From: a virus
DNA: 28,286 bases
Reading direction: 5' to 3' (one strand)
Virus record (IMG/VR): IMGVR_UViG_3300046003_005071
Location: 1-28,286 of that record
The translations under genes were made by a program, and so were the position numbers. A model generated the notes under the pieces. That model was not told the DNA's origin and did not search any database. It saw nothing but the letters and a program-made list of their open reading frames with translations. The number at the start of each line of letters is the position of its first letter. The first letter of the stretch is position 1. Shown one piece after another: positions 12,521-20,158 of this stretch.

Positions 12521-13858
12521 ATGAGTAAAAATATTGTAATTGTAGGTGCAGGAGTAGCAGGTATTAATGCTGCAACTAAACTAATAGATAACAACTATAA
12601 AGGTAAAATTACCATTATTGATATGGGGAAAGATCCTCATAAACGATTACCAAGCGAAGTAATGACAGGTTTCCTCGGAGCGGGAGGGTGGAGTGATGGT
12701 AAATTAACTTACCACACTGCCATTGGAGGTCAATTAAAAAAATACTGTGGTGAAGATAAAGCAATGGAATTAATGGATCAAGTTATCACTAACTTTAAAC
12801 GTTTTCACCCTAAACCTGAAGAGGTACAATGTTCAAATCCTGATGCTGAACCTGACTTTATTAAACCATACTTTGGTTTACGTTTATTTCCTGTATGGCA
12901 CGTTGGAACTGATTATTTATTAGAAATTGCTAAAAATTGGTATGAGTATTTAGTTGATAATGGAGTTGAATTTGTATGGGAAACTAAAGTAACATATATT
13001 AATTTTAAACCATCTACTCCTGAATATAAAATAATGGTTCATTTAAACCCATTATCTGAACCAGGTAAAACCTATTACTTAGGAGGAGATACATTAATAT
13101 TTGCTGTAGGTAAATCAGGTATTGACTTTGGTAAACAGTTAGCTGAAGAATATGATCTACCAACTGAACCTAAATCAGTACAAATTGGTGTTCGTTTTGA
13201 AGCACCACAACATCATTTTCAAAAACTAATTGATATTTCATATGACTTTAAGTTATATAGAAAATTTGATGATAAAGGAGTATCACTACGTTCATTCTGT
13301 ACTAATAATAATGCCGCTTATGTTGCAGTAGAAGAAACATATGGAAACTATACTTACAACGGTCATGCTAAGAAAGACGAACGTTATCGAAATGATATGA
13401 CTAACTTTGGTATTATAATGGAGTTAAATGGTATTGAAGATCCATTTACTTGGAGTAGAGAAGTTGTAAAACAATGCCAATCAATAGATCATAGAGGGTT
13501 ATATTATTCTCCTTCTCGTAAACCATCTACTACTTCAGAAAATGAGCTGGTAGAAGCTTTCCAAATAACTGATGCTGATATGACTAGTGTGAGAAGAACA
13601 TTTGAAGGTTATTTTAACTACATAGATGAATTTATTGATGATATGAAAAAAGTATTCCCAACATTAAAAGATGATTGGGGGATTTATATACCGGAGGTAA
13701 AATATCTTAGTCCTGAGCCACTCGTTGATTATACTAATTTAGCTTTAACTAAATTTCCAAATGTCCATTTTGTTGGTGATGCTTTAAGTGCTAGAGGTAT
13801 AACAGTGAGTGGTGCACAAGGTATTTATGTGGCTGAAGATATATTAAAATCTAATTAA
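12521..13858 (+). CDS. FAD-dependent oxidoreductase
   Basis: The protein has 445 residues. The N-terminus IVIVGAGVAGINAATKL is a Rossmann dinucleotide fold (G9-x-G11-x2-G14), followed by an acidic residue in TIIDMGK at the end of the second strand. A GGWSDGKL motif near residue 57 and a C-terminal FAD-closing motif (FPNVHFVGDALSARGITVSGAQG, around 415-437) fit the NAD(FAD)-utilising dehydrogenase group related to COG2509. It is full-length for the family. The substrate cannot be inferred. As a monocistronic unit between two terminators, with its own promoter-like box, it looks like an acquired metabolic gene. Its GC content seems slightly higher than the small genes to the left, but I have not measured this. 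Confidence 0.88.
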   Translation: MSKNIVIVGAGVAGINAATKLIDNNYKGKITIIDMGKDPHKRLPSEVMTGFLGAGGWSDGKLTYHTAIGGQLKKYCGEDKAMELMDQVITNFKRFHPKPEEVQCSNPDAEPDFIKPYFGLRLFPVWHVGTDYLLEIAKNWYEYLVDNGVEFVWETKVTYINFKPSTPEYKIMVHLNPLSEPGKTYYLGGDTLIFAVGKSGIDFGKQLAEEYDLPTEPKSVQIGVRFEAPQHHFQKLIDISYDFKLYRKFDDKGVSLRSFCTNNNAAYVAVEETYGNYTYNGHAKKDERYRNDMTNFGIIMELNGIEDPFTWSREVVKQCQSIDHRGLYYSPSRKPSTTSENELVEAFQITDADMTSVRRTFEGYFNYIDEFIDDMKKVFPTLKDDWGIYIPEVKYLSPEPLVDYTNLALTKFPNVHFVGDALSARGITVSGAQGIYVAEDILKSN

Positions 13859-13864
13859 TTAAAA

Positions 13865-13888
13865 GGGAGGCTTGGCCTCCCATTTTTT
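13865..13888 (+). terminator. Strong rho-independent terminator
   Basis: GGGAGGC (13865-13871), loop TTG, GCCTCCC (13875-13881) and then ATTTTTTAT. The stem is nearly the same as at 15517-15535. Confidence 0.88.
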
Positions 13889-13892
13889 ATTT

Positions 13893-13905
13893 TATATTTT
13901 TAAAC
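13893..13905 (+). promoter_or_regulatory. TATATTTTTAAAC promoter-like element
   Basis: The element lies between the terminator and the ATG at 13915, followed by AAAAAGGTTATG. The leader is shared with the genes at 15582 and 16724. Confidence 0.4.
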
Positions 13906-13914
13906 AAAAAGGTT

Positions 13915-14274
13915 ATGGAATATTCTGACATTCATATAATAGATGAAAAAACATATGATCAATTATTAGAAATGATTGGTTCTAAAGAAGAAGGTAATGC
14001 TGAAATGGCAACTGAAATCTTAATAAATGCTGATACTAATGATTTAAATACTTGTCATTTTGTAGAGAATATAGCATTAATGTGTATATTTTCATCTAAA
14101 CCTTATTCTAAAAAGATATCTGAATATTATTTACATTTAAAACAACAACCTAATTGGAAAAAAGTTCAAGACGCTCATTTAGCATTCTATGATGAGTTAT
14201 TTAGTATAGAAGAGGAATTAATTTATGATTACAATGAAGCTGGAACTTTATTAAATGTTAGAGCTAAAACATAA
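13915..14274 (+). CDS. Small helical protein sharing a motif with the gene at 15582
   Basis: The protein has 119 residues, is acidic and all-helical in appearance. Residues 17-40 read LLEMIGSKEEGNAEMATEIL plus INAD, which aligns with residues 241-266 of the protein at 15582 (TLDSMFDSKDQDNINMALEML) over ten or more identities. The rest (CHFVENIALMCIFSSKPYSKK; YYLHLKQQPNWKK) is unrecognised. It lies immediately upstream of the MoxR-type ATPase gene, separated by a promoter-like element. A regulatory or adaptor role with the ATPase/VWA pair is suggested only by position and the shared motif. The sequence after its stop looks like the right half of a terminator. Confidence 0.65.
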   Translation: MEYSDIHIIDEKTYDQLLEMIGSKEEGNAEMATEILINADTNDLNTCHFVENIALMCIFSSKPYSKKISEYYLHLKQQPNWKKVQDAHLAFYDELFSIEEELIYDYNEAGTLLNVRAKT

Positions 14275-14301
14275 GTTTGGCTTCCCCTTTTATTATTCAT
14301 A

Positions 14302-14322
14302 TATTTAAGTATTATTAATTTA
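14302..14322 (+). promoter_or_regulatory. Conserved 21-bp upstream element, copy 1
   Basis: The element TATTTAAGYATTATTAATT followed by TA starts here and ends 12 bases before the ATG at 14335. Copies at 15550 and 16693 differ at one base only. The box ATATTTA near its start resembles TAnnTTTG. Confidence 0.55.
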
Positions 14323-14334
14323 TAAATAAAAGTT

Positions 14335-15510
14335 ATGTCAAAACAAAATCTAGTATCGGTTAATGTAACCGAATTAAAAACTTTCTTATCTCATATTATT
14401 GAGAACAATCGATTTTTACAAAGTCAAGGTAAAACACCTGTATCAACTGAAGTAATAGGTGAATCAGGTATTGGTAAAACATCTGCTATCATTCAATTAG
14501 CTAAAGAACAAAATTTAAGTTTTGTTAAGTTAAATTTAGCCCAAATTGAAGAAATTGGTGATTTAGTAGGTTTTCCAATCCGTCAATTTGAAGTAAAAGA
14601 TGATAAAGAAACAGTTTGGGTAGATGAACATGCATTTGATGAATATCTTAAACTAGGTTATAGTTCGACTGGTCAAAATAGAATGAGTTATTGTCCACCT
14701 GAATGGATAGCTAACAAAACCAATGGTGGGATTTTATTATTAGATGACTGGAATAGAGCTGATATTAGATTTATACAAGCTGTAATGGAATTAATTGATA
14801 GACAACAATATATTAGTTGGTCTTTACCAAAAGATTGGCATATTATATTAACTGCTAATCCTGATAATGGAGATTATTTAGTTAATAGTATAGATAATGC
14901 ACAAAAAACACGTTTCATTTCAGTACAATTAAAATTCGATATTAATTGTTGGGCTAAATGGGCTGAGGAAAATAAAATTGATGGTAGATGTATTAATTTC
15001 TTATTAATGCATCCAGAATTAGTTACACAAAGTATAAATAGTAGAAGTATATCTATGTTTTTTAATTCAATATCATCTATTCAGAATTTTAATGATTCAT
15101 TACCTCTTATACAAATGGTAGGTGAGGGTTCAGTAGGACCAGAATTTAGTAGTTTATTCACTATGTTTATTAATAATAAACTAGATAAAATGATTTCACC
15201 TGAAAATATAATGAGTCAGGATGAACAGTATGTATTAAATACTTTAAAATCATTAACAGGTAAAGAAGATAAATATAGAGCAGATATTGCATCAACTTTA
15301 TCAACTAGAATAATTAATTTCTTAGATTTATTCTCTAAAGAAAATCCAATAGAAAAAACAGTAACTGAAAGGTTATCTAAAATTGTTAACGAAAAAGTAT
15401 TTACAACTGATATTTGTTACAATATGGTAAAATCAGTTTACAATAATAATCCATCTAAATTTAAGGTTATGATGATGGACAAATCGTTAGTTGAATTTAT
15501 AATGAAATAA
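14335..15510 (+). CDS. MoxR-type AAA+ ATPase
   Basis: The protein has 391 residues. Walker A is GESGIGKT (42-49), Walker B is GGILLLDDWNRA (131-142) and sensor 1 is TANPDNG (173-179). A Q-K-T-R-F segment (190-194) is where an arginine finger is expected, and the following part is the small helical lid. The order and the DDWNR motif fit the MoxR branch of AAA+ ATPases, which commonly act as chaperones for VWA-domain partners by metal insertion or remodelling. The partner here is very likely the DUF2201/VWA protein at 16724, with an unknown protein between. The role in the phage is unknown. A strong terminator follows. Confidence 0.9.
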   Translation: MSKQNLVSVNVTELKTFLSHIIENNRFLQSQGKTPVSTEVIGESGIGKTSAIIQLAKEQNLSFVKLNLAQIEEIGDLVGFPIRQFEVKDDKETVWVDEHAFDEYLKLGYSSTGQNRMSYCPPEWIANKTNGGILLLDDWNRADIRFIQAVMELIDRQQYISWSLPKDWHIILTANPDNGDYLVNSIDNAQKTRFISVQLKFDINCWAKWAEENKIDGRCINFLLMHPELVTQSINSRSISMFFNSISSIQNFNDSLPLIQMVGEGSVGPEFSSLFTMFINNKLDKMISPENIMSQDEQYVLNTLKSLTGKEDKYRADIASTLSTRIINFLDLFSKENPIEKTVTERLSKIVNEKVFTTDICYNMVKSVYNNNPSKFKVMMMDKSLVEFIMK

Positions 15511-15516
15511 AAATAT

Positions 15517-15540
15517 GGGGAGGCTTGGCCTCCCCTTTTA
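15517..15540 (+). terminator. Strong rho-independent terminator
   Basis: GGGGAGGC (15517-15524), loop TTG, GCCTCCCC (15528-15535) and TTTTATTATT. This is an eight-pair stem. Confidence 0.9.
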
Positions 15541-15549
15541 TTATTCTTA

Positions 15550-15570
15550 TATTTAAGCATTATTAATTTA
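15550..15570 (+). promoter_or_regulatory. Conserved 21-bp upstream element, copy 2
   Basis: The element ends 11 bases before the ATG at 15582 and is followed by AAAAAAAGGTTATG. It differs from copy 1 by C for T at position 9. Confidence 0.55.
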
Positions 15571-15581
15571 AAAAAAAGGTT

Positions 15582-16685
15582 ATGTTATATCCAAATTCAA
15601 TTATCTTAACAACTCAAAATAATAAATTACGTTACATTTATTGGGAAGGAGCATCTGATGTTATAATGTTCACTGAACAAGAAAGAACTGATTATTTAAC
15701 TTTCTTAGAGTCTATAATCAATCAGTCTAAAAATGTTGATTTACCTGGAAAAACTTATACAGGAAAATTATCTAATATCCCTAGACATAAATTAAAAGAA
15801 TATTTTGAAACAACTAAGGGTAAAAAAACATCAAGAGTTGAACAATGTGATAATATAATTATTAATAAAAGTTATATAAATGAATTATATGTACAAATCA
15901 GAAAATCAATATCAGATAATTATTTCAAAATAGACCAAACCTCAGAAAATTATAAACTATTAAAAGAGATAACTCCAGATAGTGATAAAACTGGTTATAA
16001 TAATCGCAAGGATGGTCTTCTTCCTAAAGATCGTATGAAATTTACAAATGAAGATCATCTTTTTATACATAATGATTTTTATTTAAATAATCCTATATCT
16101 CATACTCTTAAAGAATTTATCTATAAACAAACTTCATTAGAATTTTACAAATGTAAAGAAATTTGGGGAGGAAGTTTAATTGATACTTACAGTTTATTAG
16201 AATATGTTTTTAAAAATCCTAATATTAAAATTGCATTTGATAATGATATTCTAGAAACACTTAATAGTGATGGAATTGAATTAGACAAAGATTATTTAAA
16301 GACATTAGATAGCATGTTTGACAGCAAAGATCAGGATAATATTAATATGGCATTAGAAATGTTAAGTAATGTTAATATTGAAAAAGATTCACTTAAAATT
16401 GCACTTCTTTTAAATAAACATATAGATAAATTTAATTGGGGTAGTGGTAAAAGTATAAATAATCATAGAAGTTTTAAAAGTATTATAAAATATTATAATA
16501 CTAAAAACATCAATTTTAGAGATGATTGGGTAAAATTTAGTTTAAGTCTATATAAAATCCACCAAAATGATGAAGAATCTAAAGAAATTATTACTGACTA
16601 TGTCAAAGATAAAATCAATATAATGTTATCAATAGATCCTAATTCACTAATTCTATCAGAAATTAGTTTGGCTCTTAAGTCTTAA
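15582..16685 (+). CDS. Unknown protein between MoxR ATPase and VWA protein
   Basis: The protein has 367 residues. Residues 1-110 include strands (SIILTTQNNKLRYIYW) and a long linker; 110-180 have no recognised motif; 180-367 are mostly helical. Residues 241-266 (TLDSMFDSKDQDNINMALEML) match the motif in the small protein at 13915. I know MALEML-type motifs in phage proteins near MoxR/VWA pairs but have no function for them. Being flanked on both sides by copies of the same promoter-like element and sitting inside the ATPase/VWA set implies co-function, for example as a scaffold or substrate. This is inference. Confidence 0.65.
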   Translation: MLYPNSIILTTQNNKLRYIYWEGASDVIMFTEQERTDYLTFLESIINQSKNVDLPGKTYTGKLSNIPRHKLKEYFETTKGKKTSRVEQCDNIIINKSYINELYVQIRKSISDNYFKIDQTSENYKLLKEITPDSDKTGYNNRKDGLLPKDRMKFTNEDHLFIHNDFYLNNPISHTLKEFIYKQTSLEFYKCKEIWGGSLIDTYSLLEYVFKNPNIKIAFDNDILETLNSDGIELDKDYLKTLDSMFDSKDQDNINMALEMLSNVNIEKDSLKIALLLNKHIDKFNWGSGKSINNHRSFKSIIKYYNTKNINFRDDWVKFSLSLYKIHQNDEESKEIITDYVKDKINIMLSIDPNSLILSEISLALKS

Positions 16686-16692
16686 AATAGTA

Positions 16693-16713
16693 TATTTAAG
16701 TATTATTAATTTA
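16693..16713 (+). promoter_or_regulatory. Conserved 21-bp upstream element, copy 3
   Basis: The element is identical to copy 1 and ends 10 bases before the ATG at 16724. No hairpin precedes it, unlike copy 2. Confidence 0.5.
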
Positions 16714-16723
16714 AAAAAAGGTT

Positions 16724-17902
16724 ATGTCTATCTATCACGAAGTTACTAAATTTTCTAAAAGTTTAATGTTAAAAGAACCATTCTATGGTTTATTTTTAAT
16801 TTCACTCAACAAGGAATTAACTACATCTATTCCTACTGCTTGTGTTACACCAGATAACATAAACATTAAACTTTGTATTAATCCCGACTTTTGGAAATCA
16901 TTAGATGAGAATACTAAATTAGGTGTTCTAAAACATGAATTACTTCATATTGCATTTTTCCATTTACAACATTTTGATAGATTTCCTAATAAGAAATTAT
17001 ATAATGTTGCTGCGGATTTAGAAATTAACCAATATATTCAAGCTGATTATAAAGGTGAAAAATGGGATGGATTAGAATTGGATGAGGGTATTTATAAACC
17101 TTTAAATTTACTTCCTAAACAAGGTACTAAATATTATTACGAAAAACTTCAAGACGAGTTAGATAATAATCCGAACGGAGACTTTGCTGATTTTATGAAT
17201 GGTATGGAAATTGATATTCATGAGTTGTGGGAAGCAATGGAAGGAATGAATGAAGCTGAACGTAAATTAATAGGTAAACAAGTTGATCATCAATTAAAAG
17301 AAATAGCAAGTCAATTAGAAAAACGTGCTAAAGATAGGGGTTTAATACCATCAGAAATGAAGGATTATATTAGTTCTTTATTTGAAGTACAAGAACCTGT
17401 ATTAGATTGGAAAGCCTATTTACGTAGATTTAGTAACACATCAAATAAAGTATTCACTAAAAAAACAAGACGTAAACCTAATAAACGTTTTTATGGTAAT
17501 CCTGCTTTAAAAATTAAACTTAAAAAATCAACATTAGTTGCAATTGATACATCAGGTTCAGTCTCTAATAGTGAATTAGCAGAATTTTTTAATGAAATAT
17601 ATCATATCTATAAAACAGGTACTAAAGTAACAGTAGTAGAATGTGATGCTAATATTCAAAGAGTTTATGAATACAAAGGTAATTTAGAAGACTTATCTGT
17701 TCAAGGTAGAGGTGGTACTGATTTTGAACCTGTAATGAAGTATTTAGTTGAACATAAAAATGAATTTGATAATTTAATTTATTTAACAGACGGAGAATGC
17801 TGTTCACCTGCTACTAAACCATTAAAACCTATATTATGGGTGCACAGTTCAAAATCAAAAATAAACGATGAATTACCAGGTACTAAAATTAAAATCCAAT
17901 AA
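16724..17902 (+). CDS. DUF2201-type metallopeptidase-like and VWA domain protein
   Basis: The protein has 392 residues. The N-terminal domain has H71-E-L-L-H75 in VLKHELLHIAFFH, a zinc-binding HExxH motif, followed by NVAADLEINQYI (94-105), where the third ligand is expected. This is the layout of the putative metallopeptidase domain of DUF2201 proteins. The C-terminal half is a VWA-like domain with MIDAS residues D275-T-S-G-S279, a GGTDF motif at 330-334 and YLTDGE at 353-358. All catalytic-type residues are present, so activity is possible although peptidase activity of this family is not established. It pairs with the MoxR-type ATPase at 14335, as in many bacterial MoxR-VWA loci. It carries its own copy of the shared upstream element. 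Confidence 0.9.
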   Translation: MSIYHEVTKFSKSLMLKEPFYGLFLISLNKELTTSIPTACVTPDNINIKLCINPDFWKSLDENTKLGVLKHELLHIAFFHLQHFDRFPNKKLYNVAADLEINQYIQADYKGEKWDGLELDEGIYKPLNLLPKQGTKYYYEKLQDELDNNPNGDFADFMNGMEIDIHELWEAMEGMNEAERKLIGKQVDHQLKEIASQLEKRAKDRGLIPSEMKDYISSLFEVQEPVLDWKAYLRRFSNTSNKVFTKKTRRKPNKRFYGNPALKIKLKKSTLVAIDTSGSVSNSELAEFFNEIYHIYKTGTKVTVVECDANIQRVYEYKGNLEDLSVQGRGGTDFEPVMKYLVEHKNEFDNLIYLTDGECCSPATKPLKPILWVHSSKSKINDELPGTKIKIQ

Positions 17903-17904
17903 TT

Positions 17905-18588
17905 ATGTTTAAAAATATATTAAGTAGAATACATAATGGTTATAAACCAAATACAGTTAATAATTTACCTCAAAAGTATGACGATATTATTCTTCCATTA
18001 ACTAATTTAAGTGATAAATTAATTTTAGGTGGTAGTTTAGGTTTATATATAATGGGTATTGTAGAATATGATTTTAAAAATCGTAAACCTGATATTGATT
18101 TTAGTTTAACTGAACCATTAACTGAAGATGAATTATTAGTTTTTAAAGATTTCTTTAACTTAAATTATGTGATAGGTAAAGGAGATTATGATACTACAGA
18201 AATGAATGGGCATAAAATAAAAGGTAATAATAAAACTGATAAACATTTTGCTCAAAAAGAATTAATCCAATTATACAAATTTTCTACAGAATGGGTTACA
18301 CCATCAGGTGATAATGGTAATATAGAATATACTATAGATTTTTTTAATAGCCAGTATATTAAACCTAAAGATATAATTTATGTTGATTATAATGGGGTAA
18401 AACTTAAAGTAAATCATCCATCAATTACATTATCTCATAAATCGAGATATGCCTATGATAATAGAGTAGGCAAACAATATAAACATTTTGTAGATATTGG
18501 TGCTATAGATTGGAAAAAGTATTTTACTATTATTAAAAAGATTAAATCTCAATGGGTTGATAATACATGGTATAATGAATTTTCTTAA
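17905..18588 (+). CDS. Nucleotidyltransferase-fold protein
   Basis: The protein has 227 residues. Residues 39-68 read LILGGSLGLYIMG then RKPDIDFSL, giving the G42-G-S44 and D63-x-D65 pattern of the polymerase-beta-type nucleotidyltransferase superfamily (as in AbiEii/MNT-like proteins). A later strand YTIDFFNSQYI may provide the third carboxylate. The C-terminal part (HPSITLSHKSRYAYDNRVGKQYKHFVDI) is helical and resembles the substrate-binding helices of such enzymes. Possible products are nucleotidyl transfer to protein or tRNA-like acceptors; the target is unknown. It begins two bases after the VWA gene, so it is in that operon. Confidence 0.75.
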   Translation: MFKNILSRIHNGYKPNTVNNLPQKYDDIILPLTNLSDKLILGGSLGLYIMGIVEYDFKNRKPDIDFSLTEPLTEDELLVFKDFFNLNYVIGKGDYDTTEMNGHKIKGNNKTDKHFAQKELIQLYKFSTEWVTPSGDNGNIEYTIDFFNSQYIKPKDIIYVDYNGVKLKVNHPSITLSHKSRYAYDNRVGKQYKHFVDIGAIDWKKYFTIIKKIKSQWVDNTWYNEFS

Positions 18589-18596
18589 TATTTTAC

Positions 18597-18605
18597 ATAT
18601 TTATA
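18597..18605 (+). promoter_or_regulatory. ATATTTATA spacer element
   Basis: ATATTTATA lies 24 bases before the ATG at 18621, the same spacing as at 4823 and 5543. Confidence 0.4.
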
Positions 18606-18620
18606 TTAAAATCATTATAA

Positions 18621-19103
18621 ATGTCTACTATAGTATTATTAAGCTGCACCAAATCTAAATTAGATAAGCCGTCTCAAGCGCAGGATTTATATTCTGCGTC
18701 GCCTACATTCAAAAAAACTTTAGAGTACGGTAAGTCGCTTAAACCTGACAAAATGTTTATTTTATCTGCTAAACATTATCTAGTTCCTTTAACTAAAGTC
18801 CTAGAACCTTATGATAAAACTCTTAAAGAAATGCCTAAAGATGAAAAAGAAGCTTGGGGTGCAGAAGTAGCAAAACAAATGAAATCTCATGACATTAATC
18901 CTGAAACTGACCATTTTATATGTCTAACAGGAACCGAATATATGAAACCCTTACTTAAATACATCCCAGAAGATCATATTGAAACTCCTATGGCGGGAAA
19001 ACGTATGGGTGAACGTATGCAGTGGTTAAATACTCAAATTAAAAATATTAAAGAAATTGTTAAACATGTTAAAAAAATGATATATGAATACTTCTCAAAA
19101 TAG
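18621..19103 (+). CDS. DUF6884-like protein
   Basis: The protein has 160 residues. The N-terminus IVLLSCTKSKLDKP, then DLYSASPTFKK, FILSAKHYLVPL and LEPYDKTL match a small family I know as DUF6884, found in phages and bacteria. The conserved Cys/Thr/Lys in the SCTKSK loop and the SAKHYLV segment look like an active site or ligand pocket. The function is not established, and links to base modification have been suggested only loosely, so no reaction is claimed. Its 3' end overlaps the next gene by about 20 bases. Confidence 0.7.
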   Translation: MSTIVLLSCTKSKLDKPSQAQDLYSASPTFKKTLEYGKSLKPDKMFILSAKHYLVPLTKVLEPYDKTLKEMPKDEKEAWGAEVAKQMKSHDINPETDHFICLTGTEYMKPLLKYIPEDHIETPMAGKRMGERMQWLNTQIKNIKEIVKHVKKMIYEYFSK

Positions 19104-19329
19104 GTTACAAAAATATATAGAATTATATTTAAATGATATTGAAGATTATGGAGAAGGCGCAGAGTATATTTTAGCTGAAAGTGCTTTAACTCCTCTTAAA
19201 CAGCTTCTTGTAGAATCTTTGGATACCATAGATATTAATATTATATTAAGCGAAGCTTATAAGAAAGCAACACCTGCTAAACAGGAAATTATTAAAGATT
19301 TTATATCTTTTATAGAACAAACCAAATAA
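19084..19329 (+). CDS. Small helical protein of unknown function
   Basis: The protein has 81 residues, is acidic and predicted helical throughout (RLQKYIELYLNDIEDYG; LKQLLVESLDTIDINIILSEAYKK). It begins inside the end of the preceding gene with a 20-base overlap. It contains LxE sequences, but with no leader position, so these are probably chance. No similarity is recognised. Confidence 0.55.
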   Translation: MNTSQNRLQKYIELYLNDIEDYGEGAEYILAESALTPLKQLLVESLDTIDINIILSEAYKKATPAKQEIIKDFISFIEQTK

Positions 19330-19337
19330 AATTTCCA

Positions 19338-19589
19338 ATGGAAAACGTTACGAATATTGATTATAAATCAAGAACCCTTACATCAACTGATGGTAGGACT
19401 ATTATATACTTTGATGGGAAGCTCCACTCATGGGATGAACCTGCTCTTAAGTATGCTAAGGAATTAAAGAAAAAAGACGAATACTATTTATATGGTTTTC
19501 AATACACTAAAGATGAATGGTTAGAAGCCCGTAGAGACAGACATGGAGTACCACCAGAAAAAAATCCACAAGTAACATCAAGATTTTAA
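19338..19589 (+). CDS. Small protein of unknown function
   Basis: The protein has 83 residues. The N-terminal half is strand-like (TNIDYKSRTLTSTDGRTIIYFDGKLHSW) and the C-terminal half has EYYLYGFQYTKDEWLEARRDRHG, a short motif I recall from small phage ORFs without function. It is followed one base later by the P-loop gene. It is kept as real because of tight packing and an intact frame. Confidence 0.55.
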   Translation: MENVTNIDYKSRTLTSTDGRTIIYFDGKLHSWDEPALKYAKELKKKDEYYLYGFQYTKDEWLEARRDRHGVPPEKNPQVTSRF

Positions 19590-19590
19590 T

Positions 19591-20121
19591 ATGAAAATAG
19601 GTTTATGTGGCACAGTAAGTGTCGGGAAAACAACATTAGTTAATGCTTTAAAAGAATTACCACAATTTAAAGATTATAAATTTTCTACTGAACGTAGTAA
19701 ATATTTAAGAGATTTAGGTATTCCTTTAAATACTGATTCTACAATGAAGGGTCAAACTGTATTTCTATCAGAACGTTGTGCTGAATTAATGCATGAAAAC
19801 TTAATTACTGATAGAACAGTTATTGATGTAATGGCTTTTACAAGTGCTGCTAAGTCTATAAAAGAGGCAGATAAAATTTCATATGAAGAGTATGCTCGTA
19901 ATTTTATCAATGAATATGATTATATTTTTTATGTTTCTCCTGAAGGAGTAGAAATAGAAGATAATGATGTAAGGGAAACTAATGCTGAGTATAGGGACTT
20001 AATTGATTTTATAATTAAAGATATTTGTAAAAATTATAACCATAGAATTAAAAATTCTCATACATTATCAGGTACAACTGAGGAAAGAATTAAACAAATA
20101 TTAGAAGTAATTTCTTTATAA
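19591..20121 (+). CDS. P-loop nucleotide kinase-like ATPase (AAA_28 type)
   Basis: The protein has 176 residues. A P-loop GTVSVGKT (7-14) follows the first strand MKIGLC, and a strand-plus-Asp LITDRTVIDVMAF (71-83) gives the second metal/substrate site. A later strand DYIFYVSP (around 110-117) is as in NadR and nucleoside kinases. The length and the ERSKYLRDLG helix fit the AAA_28/NadR kinase-like group. A role in phosphorylating a nucleoside, nucleotide or ribosyl substrate is likely; which one is not visible. It ends the middle gene group before a spacer with an AATATTTATAT element. Confidence 0.75.
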   Translation: MKIGLCGTVSVGKTTLVNALKELPQFKDYKFSTERSKYLRDLGIPLNTDSTMKGQTVFLSERCAELMHENLITDRTVIDVMAFTSAAKSIKEADKISYEEYARNFINEYDYIFYVSPEGVEIEDNDVRETNAEYRDLIDFIIKDICKNYNHRIKNSHTLSGTTEERIKQILEVISL

Positions 20122-20130
20122 TATTTATAT
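20120..20130 (+). promoter_or_regulatory. AATATTTATAT spacer element
   Basis: The element lies 39 bases before the ATG at 20159, at the boundary between the middle genes and the packaging/head block. Confidence 0.45.
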
Positions 20131-20158
20131 CAAAACCAATAACTTAAAAAATAAAAAA

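Noticed and set aside
14321-14328. Exact + strand TATAAATA as a T4-type late promoter
   Set aside because: It is only seven bases from the ATG at 14335 and is absent from the two sister elements at 15550 and 16693, so it is probably chance in AT-rich DNA.
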